Shown here one piece after another: positions 1 to 7,508 of a stretch of 11,299 nucleotides of DNA. The DNA is from JBOGWA01 sp050693155 (GTDB lineage: Bacteria; Actinomycetota; UBA4738; CALAEC01). The notes beneath the pieces were generated by a model that was not told where the DNA came from, searched no databases, and worked only from the letters and a program-made list of their open reading frames with translations. The stretch lies in the NCBI GenBank assembly GCA_050693155.1, contig JBOGWA010000007.1:1-11299 (forward strand), read 5' to 3'. Position numbers and translations under genes: made by a program. Positions within the stretch are counted from its first letter, which is position 1. The number at the start of each line of letters is the position of its first letter.

Positions 1-1
1 G

Positions 2-874
2 GTCGAACACGAGGTCGGCGACGTCATGGAGCCGGACTCGATCGCTCGTGCCATCGAGGGATGTGACGCGGTCCTTCATTCGGCCGCCATGTACTCCCTC
101 GACCGGCGAAAGGCGCGCCAGATCAAGACCGTCAACGTCCAAGGTACGCGGAACGTGATCGGCGAGGCGGTTCGCCGCGGGCTGGACCCCATCATTCACG
201 TCTCGAGCATCGCGGCGTTGCTCCCGCCCGAGAACGGCGAGATCCTCACGCCCGACTCCGGGATCAAGAATCCGCCTGGCGCCTACCTCTCATCGAAGGC
301 CGACTCCGAGCGAATCGCGCGTCGCTATCGAGAGGAAGGCAAACCCGTGGTCATCGTGAACCCCGGCGGCATCCTCGGCCCGCACGACCCGCACGGCGGC
401 GAAAACGTGGCGATCATCCGGCAGATTCTGGCCACGCGGGTGGCCGCCCTCCCATCGGGGGGTCTCAACATCGTCGACGTCCGCGACCTCGGCACACTGT
501 TTGCACGGCTCACAGAGTCCGGCAAGGGCCCGCGCGGATTCGTTGCCGGCCGGTACATGACGACGAAGGAAATGGTGGAGACCGCCGGGCGTCTCACCGG
601 CAGGAGCCTCAAGTACCGGCGCATCCCCCGCGGCGTCGCCACGACAGTCGGTCGACTCGGCGACCTACTTCAGTGGCTGAGCCCCTGGAGGATCATCGCG
701 AACTACGAGGGCGTCTACACCATCACCCTGGGCGCGGCCTGCGACGACTCGGCGACCTGGAAGCCGCTCGGCCTCACCACTCGGTCGACCGACGAGACGG
801 TCGCCGACGCCATCCGCTGGATGGTCGATGCCGGTCACCTGAAACCGAAGCACGCCGGCACGCTCGCCGACTAG
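2..874 (+). CDS. NAD-dependent epimerase/dehydratase, extended SDR family (5' end outside window)
   Basis: This is the C-terminal part of an extended short-chain dehydrogenase/reductase; the frame is open to the window edge. An internal ATG at 26 exists, but the codons before it (ending in a G-D pair) read like the second beta strand of the Rossmann fold, so the true start and the GxxGxxG nucleotide motif should lie upstream. Visible family marks, numbered from the ATG at 26: GCDAVLHSAA near residues 12-21, VSSIAAL near 60-66, the catalytic YLSSK (Y-x3-K) near 88-92, and NPGGILGP near 112-119. The overall look is that of dihydroflavonol-4-reductase-like or hopanoid/sugar epimerase-like proteins; the substrate cannot be told. 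It converges on def and ends in TAG at 872-874, inside a CTAG shared with the def stop. Family is confident, function is open. Confidence 0.85.
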   Translation, partial: VEHEVGDVMEPDSIARAIEGCDAVLHSAAMYSLDRRKARQIKTVNVQGTRNVIGEAVRRGLDPIIHVSSIAALLPPENGEILTPDSGIKNPPGAYLSSKADSERIARRYREEGKPVVIVNPGGILGPHDPHGGENVAIIRQILATRVAALPSGGLNIVDVRDLGTLFARLTESGKGPRGFVAGRYMTTKEMVETAGRLTGRSLKYRRIPRGVATTVGRLGDLLQWLSPWRIIANYEGVYTITLGAACDDSATWKPLGLTTRSTDETVADAIRWMVDAGHLKPKHAGTLAD

Positions 875-1371
875 CCGTACGTCCGCCGCGGGTAGATGGC
901 CGACGCGCCGCGCACGCGGTCGAGGATGAGCAGGCCGTCGAGGTGGTCAACCTCGTGCTGGACCGCCCGAGCTTCGAATCCTTCGGTCTCGAAGGCAACC
1001 TCGCTACCCTCGCGGTCGAGACCTTTGACGACGATCCGGAGCGCGCGCCGCACGTCGGCCGTGAGATCGGGCAACGACAGACATCCCTCGCGCATCTCGT
1101 CGGCGTCGTGGCGTTCGAGGATCTCCGGATCGAAGAGAACGACGAGCCCGTGGTGGACCGTCGTTTTCTTGTGCGCGGAGACGTCCAGCGCGAAGGCCCG
1201 GACGGACTCCCCCACCTGCGGCGCCGCAAGGCCGACCGTGGCCGGGGACGCGTACATGGTCTCAACGAGATCGTCGGTGAGGTTGCGTAGCTCGTCGGTG
1301 AGACTCCCGACAGGGGTCGTCGGGCGCTTGAGGATCGGGTCCGGGTACCGGACGATCGGCCGGACGGCCAC
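871..1371 (-). CDS. def: Peptide deformylase
   Basis: A metallohydrolase that removes the formyl group from the N-terminal methionine of new proteins as they leave the ribosome. The 166-aa product carries all three diagnostic motifs: VGLAAPQVG at 46-54, EGCLSLP at 95-101 with metal ligand Cys97, and QHEVDHLDG at 138-146 with ligands His139 and His143 and catalytic Glu140. The length is normal for a bacterial deformylase. The start is GTG at 1371. An AGGAG-type ribosome site at 1382-1386, overlapping the stop of the preceding ACT gene, supports it with a slightly long spacing of 10 nt. It is the last gene of the minus-strand run, 13 bp behind the ACT-domain gene. Its stop overlaps that of the convergent epimerase gene. 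Confidence 0.97.
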   Translation of the reverse strand: MAVRPIVRYPDPILKRPTTPVGSLTDELRNLTDDLVETMYASPATVGLAAPQVGESVRAFALDVSAHKKTTVHHGLVVLFDPEILERHDADEMREGCLSLPDLTADVRRALRIVVKGLDREGSEVAFETEGFEARAVQHEVDHLDGLLILDRVRGASAIYPRRTYG

Positions 1372-1381
1372 GAGGGCGACG

Positions 1382-1386
1382 CTCCT
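1382..1386 (-). promoter_or_regulatory. Ribosome binding site of def
   Basis: The minus strand reads TAGGAG here. The TAG is the stop of the ACT-domain gene, and AGGAG sits 10 nt before the GTG start of def. Termination and re-initiation are therefore likely coupled. This decides the GTG start at 1371. Confidence 0.6.
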
Positions 1387-1915
1387 AGAGGGTCTCGACC
1401 TCGATCGGTCGGAACGTTACGTCGACGCCGAGCTGTTCGGACATCCCGGTGAGCTCCGCTTCGAGCTTATCGGGGTCGGCCGATTCCGGCACCGCCACCT
1501 CCGCGGTCATCGTGTACACGGGGCGCTCGCTATCGACGAGCCGACATGAGAGATCGGAGATGTTCACGTCTCGGTCGGCGAGCGCTCGTGCCAGCCCGGC
1601 GACGATCCCAGGGTGGTCGGCGCCGTACACCACGAGAACGTGCGTCGCTACAGGCCGGTCGGCCGCGCCGGCTTCGACGTCACTGACGGAGACGCTCACG
1701 CCGAGGGGCTCCGCCGCCGCCCCGACCCGCTCCTCTACCTGGGCGGCCTCCGTCCCTTCCGGCAGTCCTACGACGAACATCATCGCGAAGTGCCCGCGCA
1801 GCACGGTGGAGGAGACGTCCTCGAGGTTCCCGCCGATCTCGAAGAGCGCCTCGGTGATCGCGGCCACGATGCCGGGGCGGTCCTCTCCGATCGCTGTGAT
1901 GGCGTAATGCGGCAC
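1385..1915 (-). CDS. Double ACT-domain protein, GcvR-like
   Basis: A 176-aa protein made of two ACT domains, roughly residues 3-80 and 90-170. Each begins with the characteristic strand-loop-helix: GEDRPGIVAAI in the first and GADHPGIVAGL in the second. There is no DNA-binding or catalytic domain. This layout matches the glycine cleavage repressor-like (GcvR) family; ACT domains usually bind amino acids at dimer interfaces. The ligand and partner here are unknown, and GcvR-like naming does not prove a role in glycine cleavage. It starts with GTG at 1915, 9 bp after the gltX stop, without a strong ribosome site, so coupling to gltX translation is likely. Def follows after 13 bp. Confidence 0.85.
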   Translation of the reverse strand: MPHYAITAIGEDRPGIVAAITEALFEIGGNLEDVSSTVLRGHFAMMFVVGLPEGTEAAQVEERVGAAAEPLGVSVSVSDVEAGAADRPVATHVLVVYGADHPGIVAGLARALADRDVNISDLSCRLVDSERPVYTMTAEVAVPESADPDKLEAELTGMSEQLGVDVTFRPIEVETL

Positions 1916-1924
1916 CCGGCTAGC

Positions 1925-3388
1925 CTACTTCCCGGCCGCGATGCGGAGCCTCGCGAGCGTCCGGTCGCGCCCGAGGAGCGCGATCGACTCGAAGAGCGGC
2001 GGCGAGACGAGAGTCCCGGTCACCGCCGCGCGGATCGGCTGGAAGGCCTTCTTCGCCGAGAGACCCCGCTCATCCCTGAGGGCGCGGAGCGCCTTCTCGA
2101 TCGCCTCGACCGACCAATCCTCGATCGCCTCGAGCCGCCCGGAGGCCTCGGTCAGGTACTCGCGGTTCCCGGCGATCAACTTCGTCGCCTTCGCGTCGGG
2201 CTCCACGTCCTCGAAGAGGAAACGGAGAAGGCCCGGCGCCTCACCAAGCGTCCTCATCCGCTCCTTCACGAGCGGGACGGCTCCCGCCAGGGTGGGCTCG
2301 TCAACCTCGATCCCCGCTTCGGCCAGAACGTCGGCGACCGTGCGGGCGAGGTTCTCATCGCTCGACTCCCTGATGTAATGGCCGTTCATCCAGTCGAGCT
2401 TCTCGCGGTCGAAGGCCGCCGGATTGTGCGAGACGCGCGCAAGGTCGAAGCTCTCGACGAGCTCGTCCGGCCCGAAGAACGTCGTCTTCTCGTCGTAGGA
2501 CCAGCCCAGCAGCGCGAGGTAGTTCACGAGCGCCTCGGGGAGATAGCCCTGCTCGCGGAACCACTCGACCGCGACCGCCCCGTGGCGCTTGGAGAGGGGC
2601 TGCCGGTCGGCCCCGACGATCAACGGCAGGTGCGCGTACTTCGGCGGCTCGGCCCCCAGCGACTCGAGCAGCAACATTTGGCGTGGCGTCGAGGAGAACA
2701 GGTCCTCCCCGCGGATCACGTGGGTCATCTCCATCCTCGAGTCGTCCACCGCTGCGGCGAGAAGGTACGTCGGTGTGCCGTCGCTTCGAAGGATCACGAA
2801 ATCCTTCACATCCGATGCTGGGAACGTGGCTTCGCCCCGGATCAAGTCCTTCACCGTGACGTCGCGACCGGGGGTGGCGAACCGGATTGCCGACGGACGG
2901 CCCTCCGCTTCGAACGTCCGCCGCTCCTCGTCGGAGAGATCTCGACACCGGCCGTCGTAGCCGGGGGGCTCGCCGCGCTCGCGCGCCCTTTTGCGGCGCT
3001 CCTCTAATTCCTCGGGAGTGCAGTAGCACCGGTATGCGGCGTCCTTGCCCATGAGCAGATCGGATGCCTCTCGGTACAGGTCCATGCGCTCCGACTGTCG
3101 ATACGGCTCGTGAGGCCCGCCCACCCCCGGCCCTTCGTCCCAGTCCAGACCGAGCCAGCGAAGAGCGTCCTGGATCGCTCCGATCGACTCCTCCGTCGAG
3201 CGCTCCCGGTCGGTGTCCTCGAGGCGAAGGATGAACACGCCGCCGTGGTGTCGGGCGAAGAGCCAGTTGTACAGAGCTGTCCGCGCGCCGCCGACATGGA
3301 GGAACCCCGTGGGTGCAGGCGCATATCGAACCCGAACCGTCCGACTGGGGGAGTGGCTCTCGGCACTGGTAACACCATCACCCTCCAT
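1925..3388 (-). CDS. gltX: Glutamyl-tRNA synthetase
   Basis: A class I aminoacyl-tRNA synthetase that charges tRNA-Glu (and tRNA-Gln in organisms using the amidotransferase route). The 487-aa length is typical. The Rossmann signature PAPTGFLHVGG (residues 24-34) holds the HIGH-type motif, and LSKRHG (265-270) is the KMSKS counterpart. A CYC pair at 121-123 and Cys148 correspond to three of the four zinc ligands known from the E. coli enzyme; the fourth, a His two residues after the third Cys, is Asp150 here. The ATG at 3388 gives about 17 residues before the conserved core. The sequence before it is a G-rich GGGGGGTGG rather than a classic ribosome site. It lies 29 bp behind the FAH gene and 9 bp ahead of the ACT gene. 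Confidence 0.97.
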   Translation of the reverse strand: MEGDGVTSAESHSPSRTVRVRYAPAPTGFLHVGGARTALYNWLFARHHGGVFILRLEDTDRERSTEESIGAIQDALRWLGLDWDEGPGVGGPHEPYRQSERMDLYREASDLLMGKDAAYRCYCTPEELEERRKRARERGEPPGYDGRCRDLSDEERRTFEAEGRPSAIRFATPGRDVTVKDLIRGEATFPASDVKDFVILRSDGTPTYLLAAAVDDSRMEMTHVIRGEDLFSSTPRQMLLLESLGAEPPKYAHLPLIVGADRQPLSKRHGAVAVEWFREQGYLPEALVNYLALLGWSYDEKTTFFGPDELVESFDLARVSHNPAAFDREKLDWMNGHYIRESSDENLARTVADVLAEAGIEVDEPTLAGAVPLVKERMRTLGEAPGLLRFLFEDVEPDAKATKLIAGNREYLTEASGRLEAIEDWSVEAIEKALRALRDERGLSAKKAFQPIRAAVTGTLVSPPLFESIALLGRDRTLARLRIAAGK

Positions 3389-3417
3389 GGCGCGCCACCC
3401 CCCAAGACCCCTCAGGG

Positions 3418-4179
3418 TCAGGCAAGGAGGGCCTCATTGGCCAGCGTGCCGATCCCTTCGATCTGGACCTCGACCCGATCCCCGTTCGAGAGAGAGCCGA
3501 TACCGGCCGGAGTGCCCGTGAGAATCACGTCCCCCGGAAGGAGCGTCATGACCCGCGAGACGTGCGCGACGAGGCCCGCCGGAGAGAAGGCCATGTCCGA
3601 CGTTCGGGCTTTCTGAACAACCTCATCATTCAGGCGCGTCGTGAGCTCGAGGTCCGAGGCCTCCACCTCGGTCTCGATCCACGGACCGAGTGGGCAGAAC
3701 CCGTCGAAACCTTTGGCGCGTGTCCACTGGCCATCTTTGGCTTGGAGCTCGCGCGCGGTGACGTCGTTCCCGCACGTCGAGCCCAGGACGAACTTCATCG
3801 CGTCTTCGGGCGCCACCTGACGGCAGAGGCGTCCGACCACGAGCCCCAGCTCTCCCTCGTAATCGATGCGCCCCGCCCAATCGGGTATCGGAATCTGATC
3901 ACCGGGCCCAATGACGGATGTCGACGGCTTCATGAAGATGAGCGGTTCTTCGGGGACCTCACCGCCGAACTCGGCCGCGTGCTCCGGATAGTTCTTCCCT
4001 ACTGCGATCACCTTCGACGGTATGACCGGAGCCAGCAGTCGAACCTCAGCGACCGGAATCTCCTCGTCGGTCGGAACCGGTCTTTCGAAGAACGTACCTA
4101 CGAGTGGGTGTACGACGTCTTCCTCGTCGAGCACGCCTGTGGCGATGCGCTCGCCCAGGCGGAATCGGATCAGCCGCAC
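3418..4179 (-). CDS. Fumarylacetoacetate hydrolase (FAH) family protein
   Basis: A 253-aa member of the FAH superfamily, which covers metal-dependent hydrolases, isomerases and decarboxylases acting on C-C bonds of keto acids. Family marks: VIAVGKNYPEHAAE (58-70), IFMKPSTSVIGPGD (81-94), the metal ligands in DYEGELG (Glu108, Glu110) and GNDVTAREL (Asp139), and a C-terminal GDVILTGTPAGIG. Homologues are often named 2-hydroxyhepta-2,4-diene-1,7-dioate isomerase, but the true substrate of this gltX-linked group is not known to me. It starts with GTG at 4179, 9 bp after the ilvE stop, with no visible ribosome site, suggesting coupling. The N-terminal MRLIRF is typical for the family and supports this start. 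Placement directly upstream of gltX recalls actinobacterial genomes. Confidence 0.9.
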   Translation of the reverse strand: MRLIRFRLGERIATGVLDEEDVVHPLVGTFFERPVPTDEEIPVAEVRLLAPVIPSKVIAVGKNYPEHAAEFGGEVPEEPLIFMKPSTSVIGPGDQIPIPDWAGRIDYEGELGLVVGRLCRQVAPEDAMKFVLGSTCGNDVTARELQAKDGQWTRAKGFDGFCPLGPWIETEVEASDLELTTRLNDEVVQKARTSDMAFSPAGLVAHVSRVMTLLPGDVILTGTPAGIGSLSNGDRVEVQIEGIGTLANEALLA

Positions 4180-4188
4180 GCGGGTGGG

Positions 4189-5112
4189 TTAGCGGACGTA
4201 CTCGACCCAGGGCTCGTACTTGGCGATCTCACCCTTGACCGCGCCGAAGTAGGTCTCCTGGATCTCTTTCGTGAGCGGCCCGCGCCCGTCGCCGCCCAAT
4301 GGACGATCGTCGACCTCGCGGATCGGGGTCACCTCGGCTGCCGTGCCGGTGAGGAAAGCCTCGTCCGCGGTGTAGACGTCGCTCCGCGTGAGGTTCCTCT
4401 CCACGACCTCATACCCGAGGTCTCGCGCGATCGTGATGATCGATCCTCGCGTGATGCCGGGCAGGATCCCTGAGTCCTCTGGCGGAGTGAAGAGCACGCC
4501 GTCGCGGATGAGGAAGAGGTTCTCGCCGGTGGCTTCGGCGATGTCTCCCGCGGGGTTCAACATGATCGCCTCGTCGTAGCCCGCCTTGATCGCCTCCACT
4601 TTCGCGAGCCCGGAGTTGATGTACTGCCCGGTCGCCTTCGCCGCCGCCGGGAACGCGTTCGGGTCGGGTCGGCGCCAGGAGGAGATGAGCATCCGCACGC
4701 CGTTCTCGAGCGCCTCGTCGCCGAGGTAGGTCCCCCACGGCCAGACGGCGATCGAGACGTTGATCGGGGCAAGAAGCGGGTTGAGTCCCATCTCTCCGTA
4801 CCCTCGGTAGACGAGTGGCCGCACGTAGCAGGCCTCCAGCCCGTTCGTGCGAACGGTCTCCTTCGTCGCGTCGATGATCTCGTCGATCGAATAGGGAATC
4901 TCGATCATGTAGAGCGCGGCGGAGCGGAAGAGTCTGCGGATGTGGTCGGTGAGCCGGAACACCCCCGGACCCTTCTTCGTTTCGTAGGCCCGGATCCCCT
5001 CGAACACGCCCGATCCGTAGTGGAGCGCGTGGGTCAAAACGTGAACGCGGGCCTCGTCCCAGGGGACGAGCTCTCCGTCCATCCAGATCTTCTCGACAGG
5101 CTGAAGCGGCAT
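4189..5112 (-). CDS. ilvE: Branched-chain amino acid aminotransferase
   Basis: A fold-type IV PLP enzyme that interconverts valine, leucine and isoleucine with their 2-keto acids, using glutamate/2-oxoglutarate as the partner. The 307-aa length fits IlvE. The PLP lysine is Lys159 in AAAKATGQYINS, and Glu193 in EATGEN follows at the expected distance; both numbers coincide with E. coli IlvE. Other marks are HYGSGVFEGIRAY (31-43), LPGITR and TGTAAEVTP near the C-terminus. The ATG at 5112 has a strong AGGAGGG six nt upstream. It is first of the five-gene group ilvE-FAH-gltX-ACT-def, 51 bp behind fabL. Beyond amino acid synthesis, its keto-acid products can become branched acyl-CoA primers for fatty acids; that link is inferred from context. 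Confidence 0.95.
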   Translation of the reverse strand: MPLQPVEKIWMDGELVPWDEARVHVLTHALHYGSGVFEGIRAYETKKGPGVFRLTDHIRRLFRSAALYMIEIPYSIDEIIDATKETVRTNGLEACYVRPLVYRGYGEMGLNPLLAPINVSIAVWPWGTYLGDEALENGVRMLISSWRRPDPNAFPAAAKATGQYINSGLAKVEAIKAGYDEAIMLNPAGDIAEATGENLFLIRDGVLFTPPEDSGILPGITRGSIITIARDLGYEVVERNLTRSDVYTADEAFLTGTAAEVTPIREVDDRPLGGDGRGPLTKEIQETYFGAVKGEIAKYEPWVEYVR

Positions 5113-5118
5113 CCCTGA

Positions 5119-5125
5119 CCCTCCT
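5119..5125 (-). promoter_or_regulatory. Strong ribosome binding site of ilvE
   Basis: The minus strand reads AGGAGGG, six nt before the ATG of ilvE. It fixes the start. The 51-bp gap to fabL holds no clear terminator or good promoter, so ilvE may be read from the fab transcript. Confidence 0.75.
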
Positions 5126-5163
5126 GGCCTCGACGATAGCCAGTGTAAAGAGTACCCGTTAGG

Positions 5164-5988
5164 TTACGCGAGCAGGGAATACCCTCCGTCGATCGTCACG
5201 ACCTGCCCCCGGATCATGGAGGCGTCCTCCGAGCAGAGGAAAGCGACGACGCCCGCGACATCCTCGGGAACGAGCGGCCGACCCGCGGGCGTCCTCGTTC
5301 TCGCCGCCTCAAGGAGATCTTCCCGATTCGGAAAGTGGCGAAGGGAATCGGTGTCCACGACACCGGCGGACACCGCATTCACGCGGATGCCGTCCGGGGC
5401 GAGCTCGACTGCCAGGTAGCGGACGAGCGCCTCCAGGGCCGCCTTCGAGATCCCAACCGCCCCATACGCCGGGATGACTCTGCTCGAGCCGAGGCTGGAA
5501 AGGGTGACGATCGACCCGCCGCCGGTCGCCGCCATCCCCATTCGCAGCGACTGGGCGAGAACAAGCAAGGATCGGCAATTGACATCGAGGGTCCAGTCCC
5601 ATCCTCGCTCGTCGATCTCCGCGAGGGGACGAAGCACGCCCGAGGCGGCGTTGCTCACCAGAATCGACGGCGGCCCGAGCTCCTCGGTCGCACCCAGAGC
5701 GAGCGCCCGGCACTTCTCGGGATCGCCCACATGGCCCTTCATCACCACCGCACGACGCCCAATTTCCTCGATCTCGGCCGCCGTCTTCTCGGCTCCCTCG
5801 CGGTTCCGGAAGTAGCCGACCGCGACGTTCGCCCCTCCACGCGCGAGCCGAAGCGCGACGGCCCGCCCGATCCCGCGAGAGGCGCCGGTCACGAGTGCGA
5901 CCCTGCCGTCGAAGCGTCCCGCTCCCACCCACGCGGGGGCTTCTGCGAGCGCGGCGGCAGCCGCCGGATTCACCGGTCGGCTACCCAT
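5164..5988 (-). CDS. fabL: Enoyl-[acyl-carrier-protein] reductase III, FabL type
   Basis: A 274-aa classical SDR, probably reducing the trans-2-enoyl-ACP double bond as the last step of each fatty acid elongation cycle. The cofactor motif is TGASRGIG (34-41). The active site is Tyr175 and Lys182 in a Y-x6-K spacing, which marks enoyl reductases, whereas FabG in the same operon has Y-x3-K. Stretches such as NAASGVLRP, HFPNREDLLE, RTPAGR and MIRGQ match Bacillus subtilis FabL as I remember it. The frame is open up to 6147, but that part overlaps fabF; the ATG at 5988 has GAGG just upstream and overlaps the fabF stop by 8 bp (ATGGGTAG). Compared with Bacillus FabL it has about 24 extra N-terminal residues. 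The alternative is a related non-ENR reductase. Confidence 0.82.
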   Translation of the reverse strand: MGSRPVNPAAAAALAEAPAWVGAGRFDGRVALVTGASRGIGRAVALRLARGGANVAVGYFRNREGAEKTAAEIEEIGRRAVVMKGHVGDPEKCRALALGATEELGPPSILVSNAASGVLRPLAEIDERGWDWTLDVNCRSLLVLAQSLRMGMAATGGGSIVTLSSLGSSRVIPAYGAVGISKAALEALVRYLAVELAPDGIRVNAVSAGVVDTDSLRHFPNREDLLEAARTRTPAGRPLVPEDVAGVVAFLCSEDASMIRGQVVTIDGGYSLLA

Positions 5989-7249
5989 CGAACCTCGTGA
6001 GCGCGATCGAGGCGTTCTGCCCTCCGAAGCCGAACGAGTTCGACAACGCGGCTTCGATCCGGACCTCCCGAGGCTCCCAGGGCACGTAGTCGAGGTCACA
6101 CTCCGGATCCGGCTCGTCATAGTTGATCGTGGGTGGGAGGACTCCACGATCGAGCGCCAATGCAGTTGCCGCAGCCTCCGCGGCTCCCGCCGCCCCTACC
6201 AGGTGACCGGTGACGGATTTCGTCGACGAAACGGCCGGGGCGCTCCCACGGTTGCCGAAGACGCGCTTGATCGCCCGCGTCTCCGCGATGTCGCCGAGCT
6301 GCGTGGAAGTCCCATGGGCGTTGATGTACCCGACCGCTTCTGGGCGGAGACCCGCGTCCGCGAGCGCTCCGTTCATCGCCGCGGTGGCGCCGGCGCCTTC
6401 CGGCTCTGGCGCGGTCTCGTGGTGAGCATCCGCGGAGAGCCCGTAGCCGGCGACTTCCGCATAAACTCGCGCTCCCCGGGCCGTCGCGGAATCGAGCCCT
6501 TCCAACACGAGGATGACGGCCCCTTCACCGAGGACGAAGCCGTCCCGACCGCGATCGAACGGCCGGGATGCGCCCTCCGGATCGTCGTTCCGCGTGGACA
6601 GCGCTCTGGCGGCACAGAACCCCGCAAGAGTGAGCGGCGTGATCGCCGCCTCGCAGCCACCCGCGAGGCAGACGTCGGCGCGACGTTCCCGGATCAGATC
6701 CACCGCTCGGGCGATCGCGTGAGCTCCGGCCGCGCAGGCCGTGACCGTGCAGTCGTTCGGGCCGGTGAGTCCGAGATGCATGGCGATCTGCCCGGCCGCC
6801 ATGTTCGGGATCATCATCGCGACGAGCCGCGGGCTCACGCGCGAGGGCCCGCGCTCCAGAAATATCCGGTTCTGTTCCTCATGCGCCGCCACACCCCCGA
6901 TGCCGGTCCCCACGACCACGCCGACCCGGTCCCGGGAAATCGAATCGAGCTCCAGGCCAGCGTCATCCACGGCGAGCCGCGCCGCAGCCAGCGCGAACTG
7001 GGCGAAGCGATCCATTCGCCTCACAGTCGCCGGATCCATGTGCTCGTCCGGGCGGAAGTCGTGCACCTCGGCCGCGATGCGGCTGGAGAACTCAGACGCA
7101 TCAAAGGCCTCGACCTTCCCGACGCCCGATCGCCCATTGACGAGCGAGCCCCAGAACGGGTCGAGACCGATGCCCACGGGGGTGACAGGGCCGATGCCCG
7201 TGACCACCACCCGGGGGCGGGAATGTGACGCGGCAGCCGATGCCGTCAC
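5981..7249 (-). CDS. fabF: Beta-ketoacyl-ACP synthase II
   Basis: An elongating condensing enzyme that joins acyl groups with malonyl-ACP in the type II fatty acid pathway. The 422-aa protein has the Cys-His-His triad of the family: Cys172 in TACAAGAH, His312 in NAHGTST and His349 in KSVTGHLVGAAG. The C-terminal SNSFGFGGQNAS is also diagnostic. The start is GTG at 7249, overlapping the acpP stop by 4 bp (GTGA) with no ribosome site of its own, so it should be translated by coupling. Its stop lies inside the fabL start region. The Cys-His-His set separates it from FabH (Cys-His-Asn). A polyketide-type ketosynthase is unlikely in this setting. Confidence 0.95.
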   Translation of the reverse strand: MTASAAASHSRPRVVVTGIGPVTPVGIGLDPFWGSLVNGRSGVGKVEAFDASEFSSRIAAEVHDFRPDEHMDPATVRRMDRFAQFALAAARLAVDDAGLELDSISRDRVGVVVGTGIGGVAAHEEQNRIFLERGPSRVSPRLVAMMIPNMAAGQIAMHLGLTGPNDCTVTACAAGAHAIARAVDLIRERRADVCLAGGCEAAITPLTLAGFCAARALSTRNDDPEGASRPFDRGRDGFVLGEGAVILVLEGLDSATARGARVYAEVAGYGLSADAHHETAPEPEGAGATAAMNGALADAGLRPEAVGYINAHGTSTQLGDIAETRAIKRVFGNRGSAPAVSSTKSVTGHLVGAAGAAEAAATALALDRGVLPPTINYDEPDPECDLDYVPWEPREVRIEAALSNSFGFGGQNASIALTRFDG

Positions 7250-7491
7250 GCGCTGGCCGAGACCGTCTGCTGGAGCAGGTCGAGCGCGTCGCTCAGGCGC
7301 TCGACGCCATCAAAAGCGGTCTCGGGGATCTCCACACCTAGTCGGTCCTCGAGCGCCATCACGAGCGAGACAACGTCGAGAGAATCGAGCCCCATCGTCT
7401 CGAAGGTCGCCTCGGGCGCGATCTTCCCTTCCTCGACCTTGAACTCCTCCACGAGGACCGTACGAACGGTCCCTTCGATGTCAGATGCCAT
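7246..7491 (-). CDS. acpP: Acyl carrier protein
   Basis: An 81-aa acidic protein that carries growing acyl chains on a phosphopantetheine arm. Ser37 in GLDSLDVVSL is the attachment site. Length, net acidity and the VEIPE segment before the last helix all fit AcpP. It follows fabG by 15 bp and overlaps fabF by 4 bp. It has the best ribosome site in the window, in keeping with the high level at which ACP is usually made. A holo-ACP synthase needed to activate it is not in the window. Confidence 0.97.
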   Translation of the reverse strand: MASDIEGTVRTVLVEEFKVEEGKIAPEATFETMGLDSLDVVSLVMALEDRLGVEIPETAFDGVERLSDALDLLQQTVSASA

Positions 7492-7500
7492 AACGGACCA

Positions 7501-7508
7501 CCCTCCTT
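7501..7508 (-). promoter_or_regulatory. Strong ribosome binding site of acpP
   Basis: The minus strand reads AAGGAGGG, nine nt before the ATG of acpP and overlapping the fabG stop codon. It is the only gene in the fab run with a spacer and a full Shine-Dalgarno; most of the others start through 4-bp overlaps. This would raise ACP output relative to the enzymes. Confidence 0.75.

Noticed and set aside
1613..3007. A 464-codon open frame on the plus strand opposite the ACT and gltX genes
   Set aside because: It is antisense to well-identified genes, has an arginine-rich low-information product with no family motif, and is the kind of long frame that high GC produces by chance.
3406..3419. GACCC-CTCA-GGGTC hairpin between the FAH gene and gltX as a terminator
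   Set aside because: The stem is only 5 bp, overlaps the FAH stop codon and has no T-run, so termination is unlikely.
5113..5163. Possible promoter for ilvE in the 51-bp gap (a TACACT hexamer on the minus strand)
   Set aside because: No acceptable -35 hexamer lies at the right distance; the support is too thin to list as a feature.
5989..6147. Longer N-terminus for fabL (53 more codons)
   Set aside because: It would lie wholly within fabF, is Arg/Ser-rich and has no similarity to SDR N-termini; ATG at 5988 has a ribosome-site-like GAGG.
6203..7228. A 341-codon plus-strand frame opposite fabF
   Set aside because: It shadows a gene with complete catalytic motifs and shows no recognisable domain.
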